Source: Wuchereria bancrofti (taxonomy: Eukaryota > Nematoda > Chromadorea > Rhabditida > Onchocercidae). Taken from it: a DNA stretch of 64,000 nt. The stretch lies in contig SSBO01000014.1 in the NCBI GenBank assembly GCA_005281725.1, forward strand, positions 435,733 through 499,732, written 5' to 3'. Made by a program: the position numbers and the translations under genes. Each line of letters starts with the position of its first letter. Positions within the stretch are counted from its first letter, which is position 1. Below are positions 53,922 to 64,000 of this stretch, piece after piece. A model generated the notes under the pieces. The model saw only the letters and a program-made list of their open reading frames with translations. It searched no databases and was not told the origin of the DNA.

Positions 53922-54335
53922 GTGACCTTTAATCGAATATTGCAAATATTAATTGGAATATGTTTGTATCGTTTATCCAAAAGATTTTACTATAGCTTTT
54001 CAATTTGCATTGAACAATCACTGTATGTATTGGATGTTCAATCTTGTCACCTTTCTCCTCTTCAATTTTCCCTTTCTTTTTTCTATCTTTTCAACTCCTC
54101 CTCTTCACCTGAAATGTCCTTGTATCCCCTCTATACTACCTCTATTGTTCATATTGTTTATCATTGCAAGGTAAATTGTACCTCCAAAATCTACCTTTAC
54201 AATTATCCCTTATCTTCGCCGTCTCATTCATTTCATATCTCATTCGTTGTCCTAAATAACAATCATCAATTTGCAACAAATCTATGCTATATTAACATTC
54301 TTATTTTTCAATTAATTTTAATTCATCTTTTATAA
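53922..54335 (+). CDS. Orphan open reading frame, 137 codons (uncertain)
   Basis: The longest uninterrupted frame in the window that is not a homopolymer, gap or triplet-repeat translation: MTFNRILQILIGICLYRLSK... to ...LILIHLL. It is Ser-, Leu-, Ile- and Phe-rich with seven Cys, and has hydrophobic stretches at residues ~6-18 and ~121-137 that could be membrane segments. No family was recognised. Part of the region is pyrimidine-rich, which lowers stop codon frequency on this strand and opens a second frame (53953-54174), so chance remains likely. No clear acceptor just before the ATG was seen. Confidence 0.15.
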   Translation: MTFNRILQILIGICLYRLSKRFYYSFSICIEQSLYVLDVQSCHLSPLQFSLSFFYLFNSSSSPEMSLYPLYTTSIVHIVYHCKVNCTSKIYLYNYPLSSPSHSFHISFVVLNNNHQFATNLCYINILIFQLILIHLL

Positions 54336-55066
54336 TTTCATATTTCTTTAACAATTAATTAAGATTACAAAAAAAAAAAAAAAAAAAAATGGAATTAGAC
54401 GAGAATGACAAAGCGAAAAATAGTGATAATTCTCAATCAAAAAAAAAAAAAAAATTTAACTTTAAACTGAGCTAAAATAATAATAGAATTTGTTAACTTT
54501 AAACTAAAATATTAAATATTTGAATAATTGAAAAGACGATGGAAATTTTCCATTGATTAAGCATTGATCATTTTGAAAAATTTTCAATACTTTGTGCTTA
54601 TCTTTCTCACCTTTTCATTGTATGTGCTTTTAAGAGAAAATGATACCTTGCAGTTATATGCATTGCTTTTGACAATAGTTTCTGATAAAAGCTGATAATA
54701 GTTTTAAATGCCCAAAATCAAATTTACATTTTCTTCAAATTAAGGCATTACTGCTTTAATTTGAATATCTCGCAAACTATATTAAATTCGACTATTATGT
54801 AACAAATAAAACTCTAACCTTTGTCAGTGATGATGATTTGAAAAGATTTGAACATCTTGAAGCGTTTATAAATTCTTTTCTTTTTGAATGGAAAATATTA
54901 AATAATCATAAATGTTAATGCATTTAAAAAAATTAATCATTATATTAATTTTTTAAGCGGATTGAAACTTTTTTTTGCTAATTAAATTCACTGTGAAAAA
55001 GCTTATTTGAAAGTTATTATTTTTTGTTAATTGAAAATTTATCATATGTATCCTAAATTTGTATTA

Positions 55067-55105
55067 AATTATATCAAATAGTAATATCCACTATTTGATA
55101 TAATT
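55067..55105. promoter_or_regulatory. Perfect 16-bp inverted repeat, 7-base loop
   Basis: AATTATATCAAATAGT at 55067-55082 and its exact complement at 55090-55105 flank AATATCC. Could form a cruciform or hairpin. Part of the arm (TTTGATATAATT) is shared with the palindrome at 41.2 kb. Confidence 0.4.
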
Positions 55106-55179
55106 AATTAAAACTTTCATTAAAATAATATATCATCGTTTTATGAAATCAGTTGTTAATTGCTGCAATTAATGATAAT

Positions 55180-55492
55180 CATTATTGTTATTATACTAGC
55201 AATAAAAATTATCATTTTTAATTATTATTATTAAGTATTTATTATTTTTTATCTTCTATTACCATAATTATTATATTGTTCTTATTACTACTGTTATCAT
55301 TATTTTACTATCATTATTGTCACCGTCTCTATCACCGTTACTACTACTAATATTATTTTTATCAACATTATTATCATTATTATTATTATTATAACTATTA
55401 TCATTGTTATATTTATCATATTTTTATTACTATTATCACGATTATTATTACTATTATTATCATTATTATTATTACAATCATTTTGCGACATT
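55180..55492. repeat. ATT/ATC simple-sequence tract
   Basis: Interrupted ATT, ATC and ACT triplets over ~300 bp; the minus-strand Asn/Ile-rich frame is a by-product. Confidence 0.85.
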
Positions 55493-57435
55493 ATGCTATT
55501 TCTATGTGTGCAAAAATTATTACATTTCTAAAGTTTTATTTTTGAATTACAATTTATGAAAGAAATATTTGGCATTTTTAGAATATTCATGATTGAAAAA
55601 AAAAAAAATTGGGAAAGAAAAAGATTTCCAACAAATAACATTTTGTATTACGGTAGAATATTCGCTGAATCGTTAATCAAATTGTGCCCGAACATAATTT
55701 ATGATAAATGCAACAAATCGGGGAAGTGGTTGAAAATGTCTTAGTTTTATTTTAACAATCTTCAAAAGAAAAAAAAAAACGATGTAAGCAATTTGGAGGT
55801 CAACTAGCTAGCATATGTTAACTTCGATATTTTCAAAGTTAAAATTTACACTGCTCTGCTATTTAATGCAAAGCAATATGTTTGATCAAGGAATGGATTA
55901 TTCATAGAATTTAAAATAGTTAATTGTAAGAATATCTGAAATTTTACAAATTGATAATGTGTATATTAAGTGGATTATATTTATTCGTTCTATATGACAA
56001 ATGAAATTTTAATTTTAGAATTAAAATTATAAAATTATAAAAATCTATATTTTATAATTATTCATTTATTTGTTCCAATCATATAATGGGACTCTATAAG
56101 GAAATACTTTTTTTTTCCTTTTTTTTTCTTGAAAAAAAATTATATATGAATGTTATACTGTATTATCAGTGAATAATAAAAGTAATAAATGATAATTAGA
56201 TTATATTTTATGTTATATTACGGATTAATTACACTGATAATATTATTTAAAGGATGATAATGGTGTTTTTTCTTTGGACCACACCAAAGTAATGTTTATC
56301 ATTATCATGATAATTTGATAACATATTACCTAGTATTTACCTAGTGTTTCATGAAATATAACATTTTTCATTACCTTTTAATGTTTGATAAATCTTAAAA
56401 AATATTTGAAACATGTTTGTGTAAATAGATAATTGATTTTGTGTTCCATTAACTTATAATTAAAAATGCAATAAATTCTGCTTTTTTTTCATCTTTACCT
56501 TTCGTAATTTTTTTCTTTTTTTTATTTTTCTTTAATTAATATAATGAATCATTTTCATTTCTGCCTTCATGTTTTTGTTTTTTAATTTTGGCTGGTCTAA
56601 TTAATGTAATAAATTGAATTTAGTTTATACTGTATTAATGAATTTTTTATTGAATAATTTTATAATAAAGAAAAATAAACTTAAAATCATAACATTAATC
56701 AGTTGGTAATATTAAGCAATCATAATTTTTTTTTTCTCCTTTCATATTGACTTAATATTGACATGTTTTATTACTGATCCAGTTTTTAACATTTACCTAA
56801 TCATAGTTGTATACATTTTACTTAATAAATAAGCAACTATTGTGTGCTTCAACATTTATTACCTGTTCAGTAGACATTTGTTGACATTATTCCCTTTTAT
56901 GAATTTTAATTTATTGCTACAATTTTAGAAATTTCTTGCAATCATTTTGTTATATAATATTTAAAATGGAAAAGATTTGCAAATAATTATGCTTTGATTT
57001 TCTTTTTTCGTTCTTTTTTTTCTTTTTTACATTTTAAACAAATCAACAGCATATTTTTTTTTCTTTTTTGCTATCTTTAGCTAATACATATATTATTAAA
57101 AACAAAACTTTTCGTTAAATTTTGTTGTAAGCTACGATTTTATTGATTGATGTAATTTTGTGTAATTTCAACAATTCAGTTTTTTGAACATAAAAAAAAA
57201 ATATTGATAAGCTGTTATCATTACAAAATAACGTCCTTATCGAAATGCAATCTGTTAAATTCCATTAGTTAAAGAAAAAAAAAAAAACAGAAAAACTAGA
57301 AAAGAAAAAAACTATCAAATAATTTAGAAATTATCAAATAATTTGTTCCATAGTGTCTCAAATGCAAAAAAAAAAAAACTATAGTTTTTTTTTTTTACTA
57401 AGTATTGAAGTCATAGAGCTATCGTAATTTCAAGT

Positions 57436-57540
57436 GTGATTTTCCAAAGGACACCTTTAGTGGTGACCTTGTTCACAATACATCTTCCACTTCCTCTATT
57501 CATCCGATCTTCCATCCCCTTCCCTCTTTACTGATATTGA
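57436..57540. promoter_or_regulatory. Island with nuclear-receptor half-sites
   Basis: TGACCTTG at 57464-57471 is an exact extended half-site of the NR5A/ERR type (CAAGGTCA on the minus strand), running on to TGTTCA. AGGACA at 57448 is a second half-site-like word. The block is less AT-rich than its flanks and turns pyrimidine-rich to 57530. Binding is inference. Confidence 0.25.
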
Positions 57541-58212
57541 AACTTTTTTTATTGAATTTTGCATCATGAACAGTCGTTATGGATGGAGAATTTTTTTTTT
57601 TTTTTTAAAGTTCATGAGAATTACGTGAATTGGTTGCTAAACTTTTTCGTTTTTTAAATTCCTAAATTCTACACTTAACTTTAAAGTTATGTGTATGAAA
57701 AGTTAAATTTAACATCAATCAATCGATAATTTTTTTTTATGTTTCATAATTGTTATAAAAAAATGTTTCAAAAAAAATAGTTTTATAGTTATTTTACAGT
57801 TTTTTTTTGAATAAGAAATATTTTTTAAATTTATAAAATTACTAATGTATATTTAAAAACATATTCACTGTATTAAATTTTATTTTCTTTTTTTTTTCAA
57901 AATTTCAAAGTCTCACACAATTTTTTATTAATTGTTGCAATTTCTCACATTAAGTTTAATATATATCACAATTAATTTTGTCGAAATTTTTATTTTGATT
58001 ATTTTTAATTTATTATTTGTGCTACAAACTATTCCATATTTGCTTTGAACTGTTAGAAATAATTAATTAGCATTTGCTGATAATGAAATTATCAACTGAT
58101 TTCATATTTAATTAAAAGAAATAGCAATTAACATTTGGTGATAATAATATTATGTAATAATTCGTACGGTAGACAAAAAGTATGACAAATTATGCATGAT
58201 TGTTATCGCACT

Positions 58213-58276
58213 AAGAGAAAGAAAGGGAGAGAGAAGGAAAGAAAGAGCGAAAGAGCGAAAGAAAGAAAGAAGAGAT
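58213..58276. repeat. Polypurine GA tract
   Basis: About 64 nearly uninterrupted purines on the plus strand (GAAAGAAAGGGAGAGAGAAGG, then GAGCGAAAGAGCGAAAG). Candidate triplex-forming DNA. Confidence 0.85.
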
Positions 58277-59420
58277 TGCTTTATCCAATCAATTTTAAGT
58301 GAAACTGTAATAATAGCTATTAACTGATATGTAAGTCAAAAAAAAAAAAAATTTTATTGAATTAAAACAAATATTCAAAAAACATTAATCACAGTAGAAA
58401 ATAATTTTATAAACATTTTTATTAAAGGAAAAAAAATTTAGAAAAAAAGATGATTTTTTTTTATTCTTTTTTTTCTAGTTTCATTTTAATTTTGATTGTT
58501 GAAAATAGCTAAGAATATTTTTGATATGGATGATTGCTAATTGAATGAATTGATTTGTTTACTTTTCTCACTCATACCATTTCATTACGTTTTGTTTACC
58601 ATATTTCCGTATTTTCATTACTTTGCATAAAGTTATTCAGAAAAAAAAAAGAAACGATTATTCCACTTTTTTTTTCTTTCTTGAAAAGAAAGCAATATTT
58701 GACTATTATTATGAAAATCCATTTTTTTTTTTTTTTTTTGAAAAATGTTATTTGATGATTTATATGCTAAGTTTTTCATTTTCATTCTTTTTTTAGAAAA
58801 GTTGCTGTATGGCATGTTTCATGAATCAGTGGATAGCAAAATGAATTCAATATAAGCATTATTATTAATAATAATAATATTATTATTACATTGTTATCGT
58901 TATCAATTATATAATTTGATAACTGTACTATTATGTGAAATTTTTATGAAATAATTTATGTGACAATTGCTATGTGAAATAGTTACATGCATTTAAAATT
59001 TTAATACAGTATAACGATCAGTTATGCTTTAAGTATAGATTTATAATTTTAAATAGGTTTATTATTAATGCTACTGTTGCTTTCCTTTAAAAATAATAAT
59101 GTATGCTGAAAATATTTTAAATAATTCTATTAAAACTTATTTTAATTTAAATATTCCATTTGGTTTTATTATATTCCAAAAAAGAAATGAAAGGAATATT
59201 TGGCAATAATTTTTAAAAATTTTCGCTTTTTTTTCACTCATTATTGAATTTTTATTTTAATAAAATATACATATATATTTTTAAAAGAAAAATCAAAATG
59301 AATGTTAACTCTTTTTTTTTTGAAACCGTTGTTTTTTTTTACTTATAAAAGAATGATTAATGCGTATTGTGAATTAATTTATTCAATTGTTAATTGATAA
59401 AATTCAAATTTAAAAATACT

Positions 59421-59433
59421 TTTTTTCTTTTCA
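59421..59433 (+). promoter_or_regulatory. Splice acceptor before the ETS coding start
   Basis: TTTTTCTTTTCAG ends at 59433. The following 98 bases have in-frame stops up to the ATG at 59532, so they are 5' UTR. Either the trans-splice site or the end of a 5' UTR intron. Confidence 0.4.
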
Positions 59434-59531
59434 GTATTTCCTATATTTTTTGACAACTTTGAAGTGATCAAAAAATCAAACGGATTTCAACTTTTCGGTA
59501 ATTTGCATTATTAAAAGGGAAAATTAAAGGA

Positions 59532-62500
59532 ATGCTTAGGAGAGATTTTACATGCTGGTCACAATCACCTGGTCACTCATCATTATATACACCTAATACA
59601 TTTTTTCATCATCCAAAAGCAGTTCCCATTACCAATGATAATCGCTCAGCAGCATTTCGTTTTGGTAAGTGAATTTAAATATAAATAATTTTAAATTAAA
59701 ATTACTTCAATGAATTGTAGCATTGTAGATTCTGGAATTGCAAATTTCATTAGCAAATGAATAAAATGATATGTTAATTTGATTCAGTTGATAGAATGAA
59801 AGAAAGTAATGAGTTACAAAATTATTAATATTATTATCATTTTTTTTTTAAATGATAAAATTTTCAGAAGTTTGAAGTAGAAAGAGAAGGAGAGAAAGAG
59901 AAAAAAAGAAAGAGAGAAAAAAGAAGTGGTAATAACCTAAACTTCATAAAAAATTTATGAAATTTAATGAAAAAAGTTTGGCAATAAAATGCATGAATAG
60001 AATGTGTTACATTAACAAAAGAACTATTTCATGTTAACTTTTTAAATTAATAAAATTCTTTTTATTTCTCTCTCCTTCTCTCTTCCGCCCTTTTCCTCTC
60101 TCTCGCTCTCTTTCTATTGCTGTTGTTGACTTTGAAAGAGAGGAAAAAATTTTTTTGATAGATTAAATTAAATTTGAAAAAATTTTTGAAAAATTAAAAA
60201 ATTAATTTTGGCTTGAAAAATTGATAGATTGAAGAATTAATTTTAGATAATCATTTTAGAATAATTACAAGAAAATATCTGTAATTGTTGGCAGATTAAT
60301 TACAAGAAAATATCAACAATTGTTGATAGATTAATTATAAGAAAATATTTGTAATTGAAAGAGATATGTATGACAATCGATTGCTTTTATTATTGTTATT
60401 GTTGCTGTTGTTGTTGTTATTGTTATTGTTGTTGTTATTGTTATTAATAAGAGATAGGGAAGTGAAAAGGATGACAAAGATTGAACTGATGACCTCAATT
60501 AATATTTGAGTGGAAGAAGAATGAGATATGGTGACAGAATATGAAATGGATGACTTTGATTGCTATTACTCATAATGATTGTTAGGTTCCAAGAAAAGAC
60601 CTGTTGTTCTATATTTTTCAATGGATTTTGATAAAATGAAGCACGAAAAGAGGATGAGCATGAGCGGATGGAACAATGAGGTAAAAGAGTGAAACCTTGA
60701 AAATGATTGTTCAAATGAGGGGACACGCGTCCCAATCAATGTCAAAATCCTAATTACCTGTCCGGTAACCTCGATGCCACATGATCAAATAGTTATTTGC
60801 ATACGTTTTCTATACGTGTATGTAAGTGTATGTGTATGTATGTACATGTGTATGTGTGTGTATATATGTGTATGTATGTATGTGTGTGTATGTATGTGTG
60901 TGTGATGCAATTTTTCAATACCATAGAATATTCCATTTCGACTTCACAAAGCCAACAAACATTACACAAATATCACATTGTACGGCTATTTTTTTTTTTT
61001 TTTTTTTTATTTCTTCTTGTTTACTTTATGTTTATTCCTGAAAAGCGAAAGTTTTTTTTTTCTCGATAATACCAAAAAATTGGTATTATCAAGAAAAAAA
61101 TTTGAAAAAAACTTTTTTTATCATAATTAGATTAAAATCTAAATAAAAATGGAAATTGAAAACTTTTCAAACTTATCGAACTTTGCTTTCAAATAAGATT
61201 TGATAAGTTTAAGTAAAATTTTAGAAGGAAAAAAAAAAGCAAAATTAATAGTAATATTAAATGAATTTTTTCGTAAAATTTTTCATCGTTTTTTTTTTTT
61301 ATTATTATAATTACCTATTTTCTTTTACTAAAATATTTAACACTTTCGAAAAAGTCTTTTATTTCTACTAAAAGTGACTTTTTTTTTTTTTACTAAAACA
61401 TAAAATTTAAAATTTTATTCATATAGTACTAATGCAGAAGAAGAAAGTGCTATTTGTATTTTTAATTAAGTTTGCAAAATTTTACAAATGTAAATGTTGT
61501 AATAAGATTAGGTTATTTATTAACGAAACGGAACGAATTAGATGTATTATAATTAATTAACAATAAAAAATAATTTCGATACTACTATCTCGTGTTTTTT
61601 TCTATGGATGCTAATTTGAACGAATTCGAGTGCAATCGATAGCAATCACTAATTTGAGTAGTATTAAAAATATGTGATTGGATTTTTTTTTTTTTTTGAA
61701 AATCAGAGAGATTTAAATGTAAATGTATTAACTAATTAATATTTAGGATTATCAATCAAAAGGTTAAATGAAAAAAAAAAAAGAGAAATGATTTGATCAT
61801 TGCATATTTAAAGCATTCTCAAAAGATTATAAATATCATCACAATTTTGATATGATAAATACTTATTCTTTCAACATTTTTTAACAATACTAAATATATC
61901 ATTTAGATACATTTTAATTATTAACTTTTATTCATATAGTACTTTGAGATTAGTTTTCTAATGTAAATAAATTTCAAAAAAAAATTTTGAAAAAAATTTG
62001 TAAATAAGTATTAAATTTTAAGTTTGTTTACACAATAAAATTATCAATTTCGAACAATTATTTAACAAAAATTACAGATTTTGGTTCAACTATAACAGAC
62101 AGGGTTAACGATTTCGATGATATGCCATCAGTGAGTACTGTTAATACGGAATTTTATGACACATGTCAGCTAAACTTATCGGATCATACGGCAACCCTTA
62201 ATATTAGTATGTATTTAACATTTTTTTTTTCTGCATTTAGCATTTTTTAAAATGAAATTGTTTCATTTATCACTAAGTTATTACTTAATGAATTACTCTT
62301 TATCAATTGCTTCATTTCATCAACAAATTAAAATTGATTAATTAATTAAGAAAAAAAAAAACGAATGACTTTGTCTTATATAACTATTTTTTTGTTTTAT
62401 TTTAGATGACAAAGATTCAATGATTGGAATGAATGGTGATGGTACAATGTCACGACAAATGCCACCAAATATTAACTGTTTATGTAACAATCGTTCATTA

Positions 62501-63787
62501 ATTTCACAGTTTACTCACCATCATCATCAACATCAGCATCATCAACATCAACATCATCAACAACAACATCAGCAACAACAACAACAACAACAACAACAGA
62601 ATGAACCATGGAATTCAGAAAGATGTTCACCGTATGGACAATATCCAATGCAAACTTATGTACAGCATCCGGTACCAAGTGAGTCCATGTCATCGTCACC
62701 AAATTCCGAAACGGATGTCGAATATAGCCAGCCGTCATCATTGACATTACCGGGTCTTACTGGTACTTTTTAAAATTGTTTTTTTTAATTTTAATTTTTG
62801 TTTATTTAAAAAAAAATCATTTAAAATTTTTCGAATATAAATATGATAATTTAATTAATTTTTGAAAGTTTAATTAATATGACTATTGTAATTTTAGTAG
62901 TAATTGTGGATAATGTTAGTATTATTTTAATCAATACATAGATTATTTTAATATGTTTTTTTCTCCTCTTTTTTATAAATAATATTATTTATTCATTTAT
63001 TCACTTATTTTTATTACTATGACAGAAATGATAATTTGTTTTTATTATTAACATTGAAATAAATGAAAAACGAAATACAGAAATGTTTTCACGTTTATAC
63101 GTCTAAAAATTTAGCGCGTTAAAAATAATGATAATAATAATAATAATAAATACAAAATTTTATTTTATTATTTTCTAAAGCACTTATTATTTTGATAATA
63201 ATTTTTAGGATGTGATGTTTTAAGTAAAATGTATGTATTACATTGTTATACATTATTATTAGGTGATAATTTATATGATTTTAGGTCCAATCCAACTTTG
63301 GCAATTTTTGTTGGAACTTCTAATGACTGAATCTACAAATTCATGCATAGCTTGGACAGGTGATGGATGGGAATTTAAATTAAATGATCCTGATGAAGTT
63401 GCACGTAAATGGGGTATTCGTAAAAATAAACCAAAGGTTATTTAAATTATTGTCCTTCTTTTTTTTCCAAAAGAAAAAAGTTTTAAAAAAAAAAAAATGA
63501 AAGAGTGCGGAGAAAAAAGAAGTGTAGTAAAAAAAGAAAAAAATCGCATCAATTAATTAATTTAAATTTGTAAAAATTTTAATAATATTCTAAAAATTAT
63601 TATGTTATAGATGAATTATGAAAAACTTTCACGTGGTCTAAGGTACTATTATGATAAAAATATTATTCATAAAACACCCGGTAAACGATACGTGTATCGA
63701 TTTGTATGCGATCTTACCTCGGTACTACAAATGTCTGCTGAACAAATTCGCAGAAAAGTGGAGGTGAAACGTGAACTTGATCAATGA
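59532..63787 (+). CDS. ETS1/2-like ETS-domain transcription factor (315 aa)
   Basis: Nuclear DNA-binding factor recognising GGAA cores. Exons: 59532-59664, 62078-62206, 62406-62762, 63285-63436, 63611-63787; the phases close to 316 codons with TGA. Residues 207-291 are the ETS domain: [53 protein letters not shown] with the two GGAA-contacting Arg in [19 protein letters not shown]. This sequence, and the tail [20 protein letters not shown] after it (like the C-terminal inhibitory helix of ETS1), place it with ETS1/ETS2/Pointed rather than ERG, GABPA or ELK. Residues 125-152 are a His/Gln tract. No Pointed (PNT) domain is encoded here; upstream exons or true loss are both possible. The ATG is supported by an in-frame stop nine codons upstream. 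Intron 1 is 2.4 kb; AATAAA at 63828 and 63917. Confidence 0.93.
60263..60360. repeat. Three 35-bp tandem units in ETS intron 1
   Basis: Units start at 60263, 60298 and 60333, each beginning AATTA(C/T)AAGAAAATAT and most continuing to TTGTTG.AGATT. The period is exactly 35 bp with modest divergence. Confidence 0.85.
60595..60785. promoter_or_regulatory. GC-richer island in ETS intron 1
   Basis: About 190 bp less AT-rich than the intron around it, with GAGGGGACACGCGTCCC (near-palindromic, holds ACGCGT) and TACCTGTCCGGTAACCTCG. A minus-strand frame crosses it but lacks splice partners. Candidate intronic enhancer; function not shown. Confidence 0.3.
60815..60905. repeat. (GT/TGTATG)n microsatellite
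   Basis: Alternating purine-pyrimidine TGTATG and GTGTGT units over 90 bp in ETS intron 1; prone to Z-DNA and length variation. Cys/Val/Tyr-rich open frames here are artefacts. Confidence 0.9.
61052..61099. other. Hairpin-forming inverted repeat in ETS intron 1
   Basis: T-run + CTCGATAATACCA pairs with TGGTATTATCAAG + A-run across a short AAAAAT loop, with one mismatch. The stem is about 20 bp, too AT/homopolymer-rich and short for a confident microRNA precursor call. Confidence 0.4.
62516..62599 (+). repeat. CAT/CAA/CAG tract encoding a His/Gln stretch
   Basis: Coding repeat inside ETS exon 3. Twenty-eight codons give alternating His and Gln ending in ten Gln. Codons are mostly CAT, CAA and CAG mixed, so the tract is under protein rather than pure DNA repeat rhythm. 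Likely length-variable. Confidence 0.9.
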
Positions 63788-64000
63788 TTCCTTATCATTT
63801 GTTTTTTTTTTTTTTTTTTTTACTATCAATAAAAAATTATTAAATGTTAATTACTGGCCCAGAACAAAATCCTCATTGTATATTTTGAGGTGTATTCAGC
63901 TTCATTTCTTATTTTCAATAAATAAATTTTATAAATGAAAATTTACCATGATTTTAGAACAAAATTAATATTATTACTAAAATTGCAACTTTTGAAAAAA
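63788..64000 (+). other. ETS 3' UTR and flank
   Basis: Begins after the TGA; contains a 20-T run, AATAAA at 63828-63833 and another at 63917-63922. Nothing else recognised up to the window end. Confidence 0.6.

Larger units (their letters stand above)
54336..57430. other. Gene-poor AT-rich region
   Basis: Holds poly-A runs, a perfect inverted repeat at 55.07 kb and an ATT/ATC tract at 55200-55490. No exon supported. Confidence 0.55.
57541..59433. other. Region upstream of the ETS gene, no gene seen
   Basis: AT-rich with many homopolymers and a GA tract. At 59420-59433 TTTTTCTTTTCAG forms a good 3' splice acceptor 98 bases before the ETS start codon. Confidence 0.5.

Noticed and set aside
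55067..55105. Rho-independent terminator or bacterial hairpin
   Set aside because: The context is a eukaryotic intergenic region; the stem is AT-only apart from two pairs and lacks a T-tail.
55556..55744. 62-codon frame ending ...YDKCNKSGKWLKMS
   Set aside because: Residue content is fairly complex but the frame is short, crosses an A-run and has no acceptor or phase partner.
60797..61069. Cys/Val/Tyr-rich frames
   Set aside because: Translations of the TGTATG microsatellite inside ETS intron 1.
61052..61099. microRNA precursor
   Set aside because: The stem is about 20 bp and consists largely of T/A runs; shorter than a nematode pre-miRNA and without a distinct mature arm.
62511..62747. 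Minus-strand Val/Asp-rich frame
   Set aside because: Antisense of the His/Gln tract in the ETS factor.

Overview
The window looks like a stretch of a nematode nuclear genome, probably a clade III (spirurid/filarial-type) worm. It is strongly AT-rich and full of poly-T/poly-A tracts and microsatellites. Its genes are split into small exons with GT...TTTCAG introns, and several start just after a 3' splice acceptor, as trans-spliced nematode genes do. The gene set (an NR1J nuclear receptor with an ESCKA P-box, syndapin, type I InsP3 5-phosphatase, ETS1/2-like factor) is ordinary animal content. The exact species cannot be read from the sequence. No bacterial, viral or CRISPR content was seen.

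Layout. 253-2499 (minus): N-terminal two thirds of a DAF-12/NHR-8/HR96-type nuclear receptor; the ligand-binding domain is off the left edge or lost at a one-base gap. 4362-7356 (plus): C-terminal half of a type II phosphatidylinositol 4-kinase, cut by an 11-N gap, with its last exon present twice in a 1,201-bp tandem duplication. 9.4-20.3 kb: gene-poor, microsatellites and a ~60-bp minisatellite. 20376-24439 (plus): complete nine-exon syndapin/PACSIN, 480 aa. 24.4-35.5 kb: gene-poor, two uncertain exon-like blocks near 34 kb. 35502-40320 (plus): complete ten-exon inositol polyphosphate 5-phosphatase of the INPP5A/IPP-5 class, 423 aa. 40.3-59.5 kb: gene-poor, with two duplicated gap junctions, an inverted repeat, a 137-codon orphan ORF and a few GC-richer islands. 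59532-63787 (plus): five-exon ETS factor, 315 aa, with a His/Gln tract and a C-terminal ETS domain.

Functional reading. Three neighbours handle phosphoinositides or the membranes that carry them: PI4K2 makes PI4P, syndapin bends PI(4,5)P2-rich membrane through its F-BAR domain, and the INPP5A-class enzyme removes the 5-phosphate of InsP3. The two outer genes are transcription factors. Whether this clustering is meaningful is inference. All exon boundaries were placed by hand from splice signals and reading phase; the phases close without error in the three complete genes.

Assembly quality matters here: all four N gaps (1 or 11 Ns) lie beside duplicated or degraded sequence, and the PI4K2 duplication appears identical between copies, so some apparent duplications are probably assembly artefacts. 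I found no convincing novel multi-gene system; the most useful second looks are the candidate orphan exons/ORF, the palindromic and repeated binding-site-like elements, and the inverted repeat around the 3' half of the phosphatase gene.
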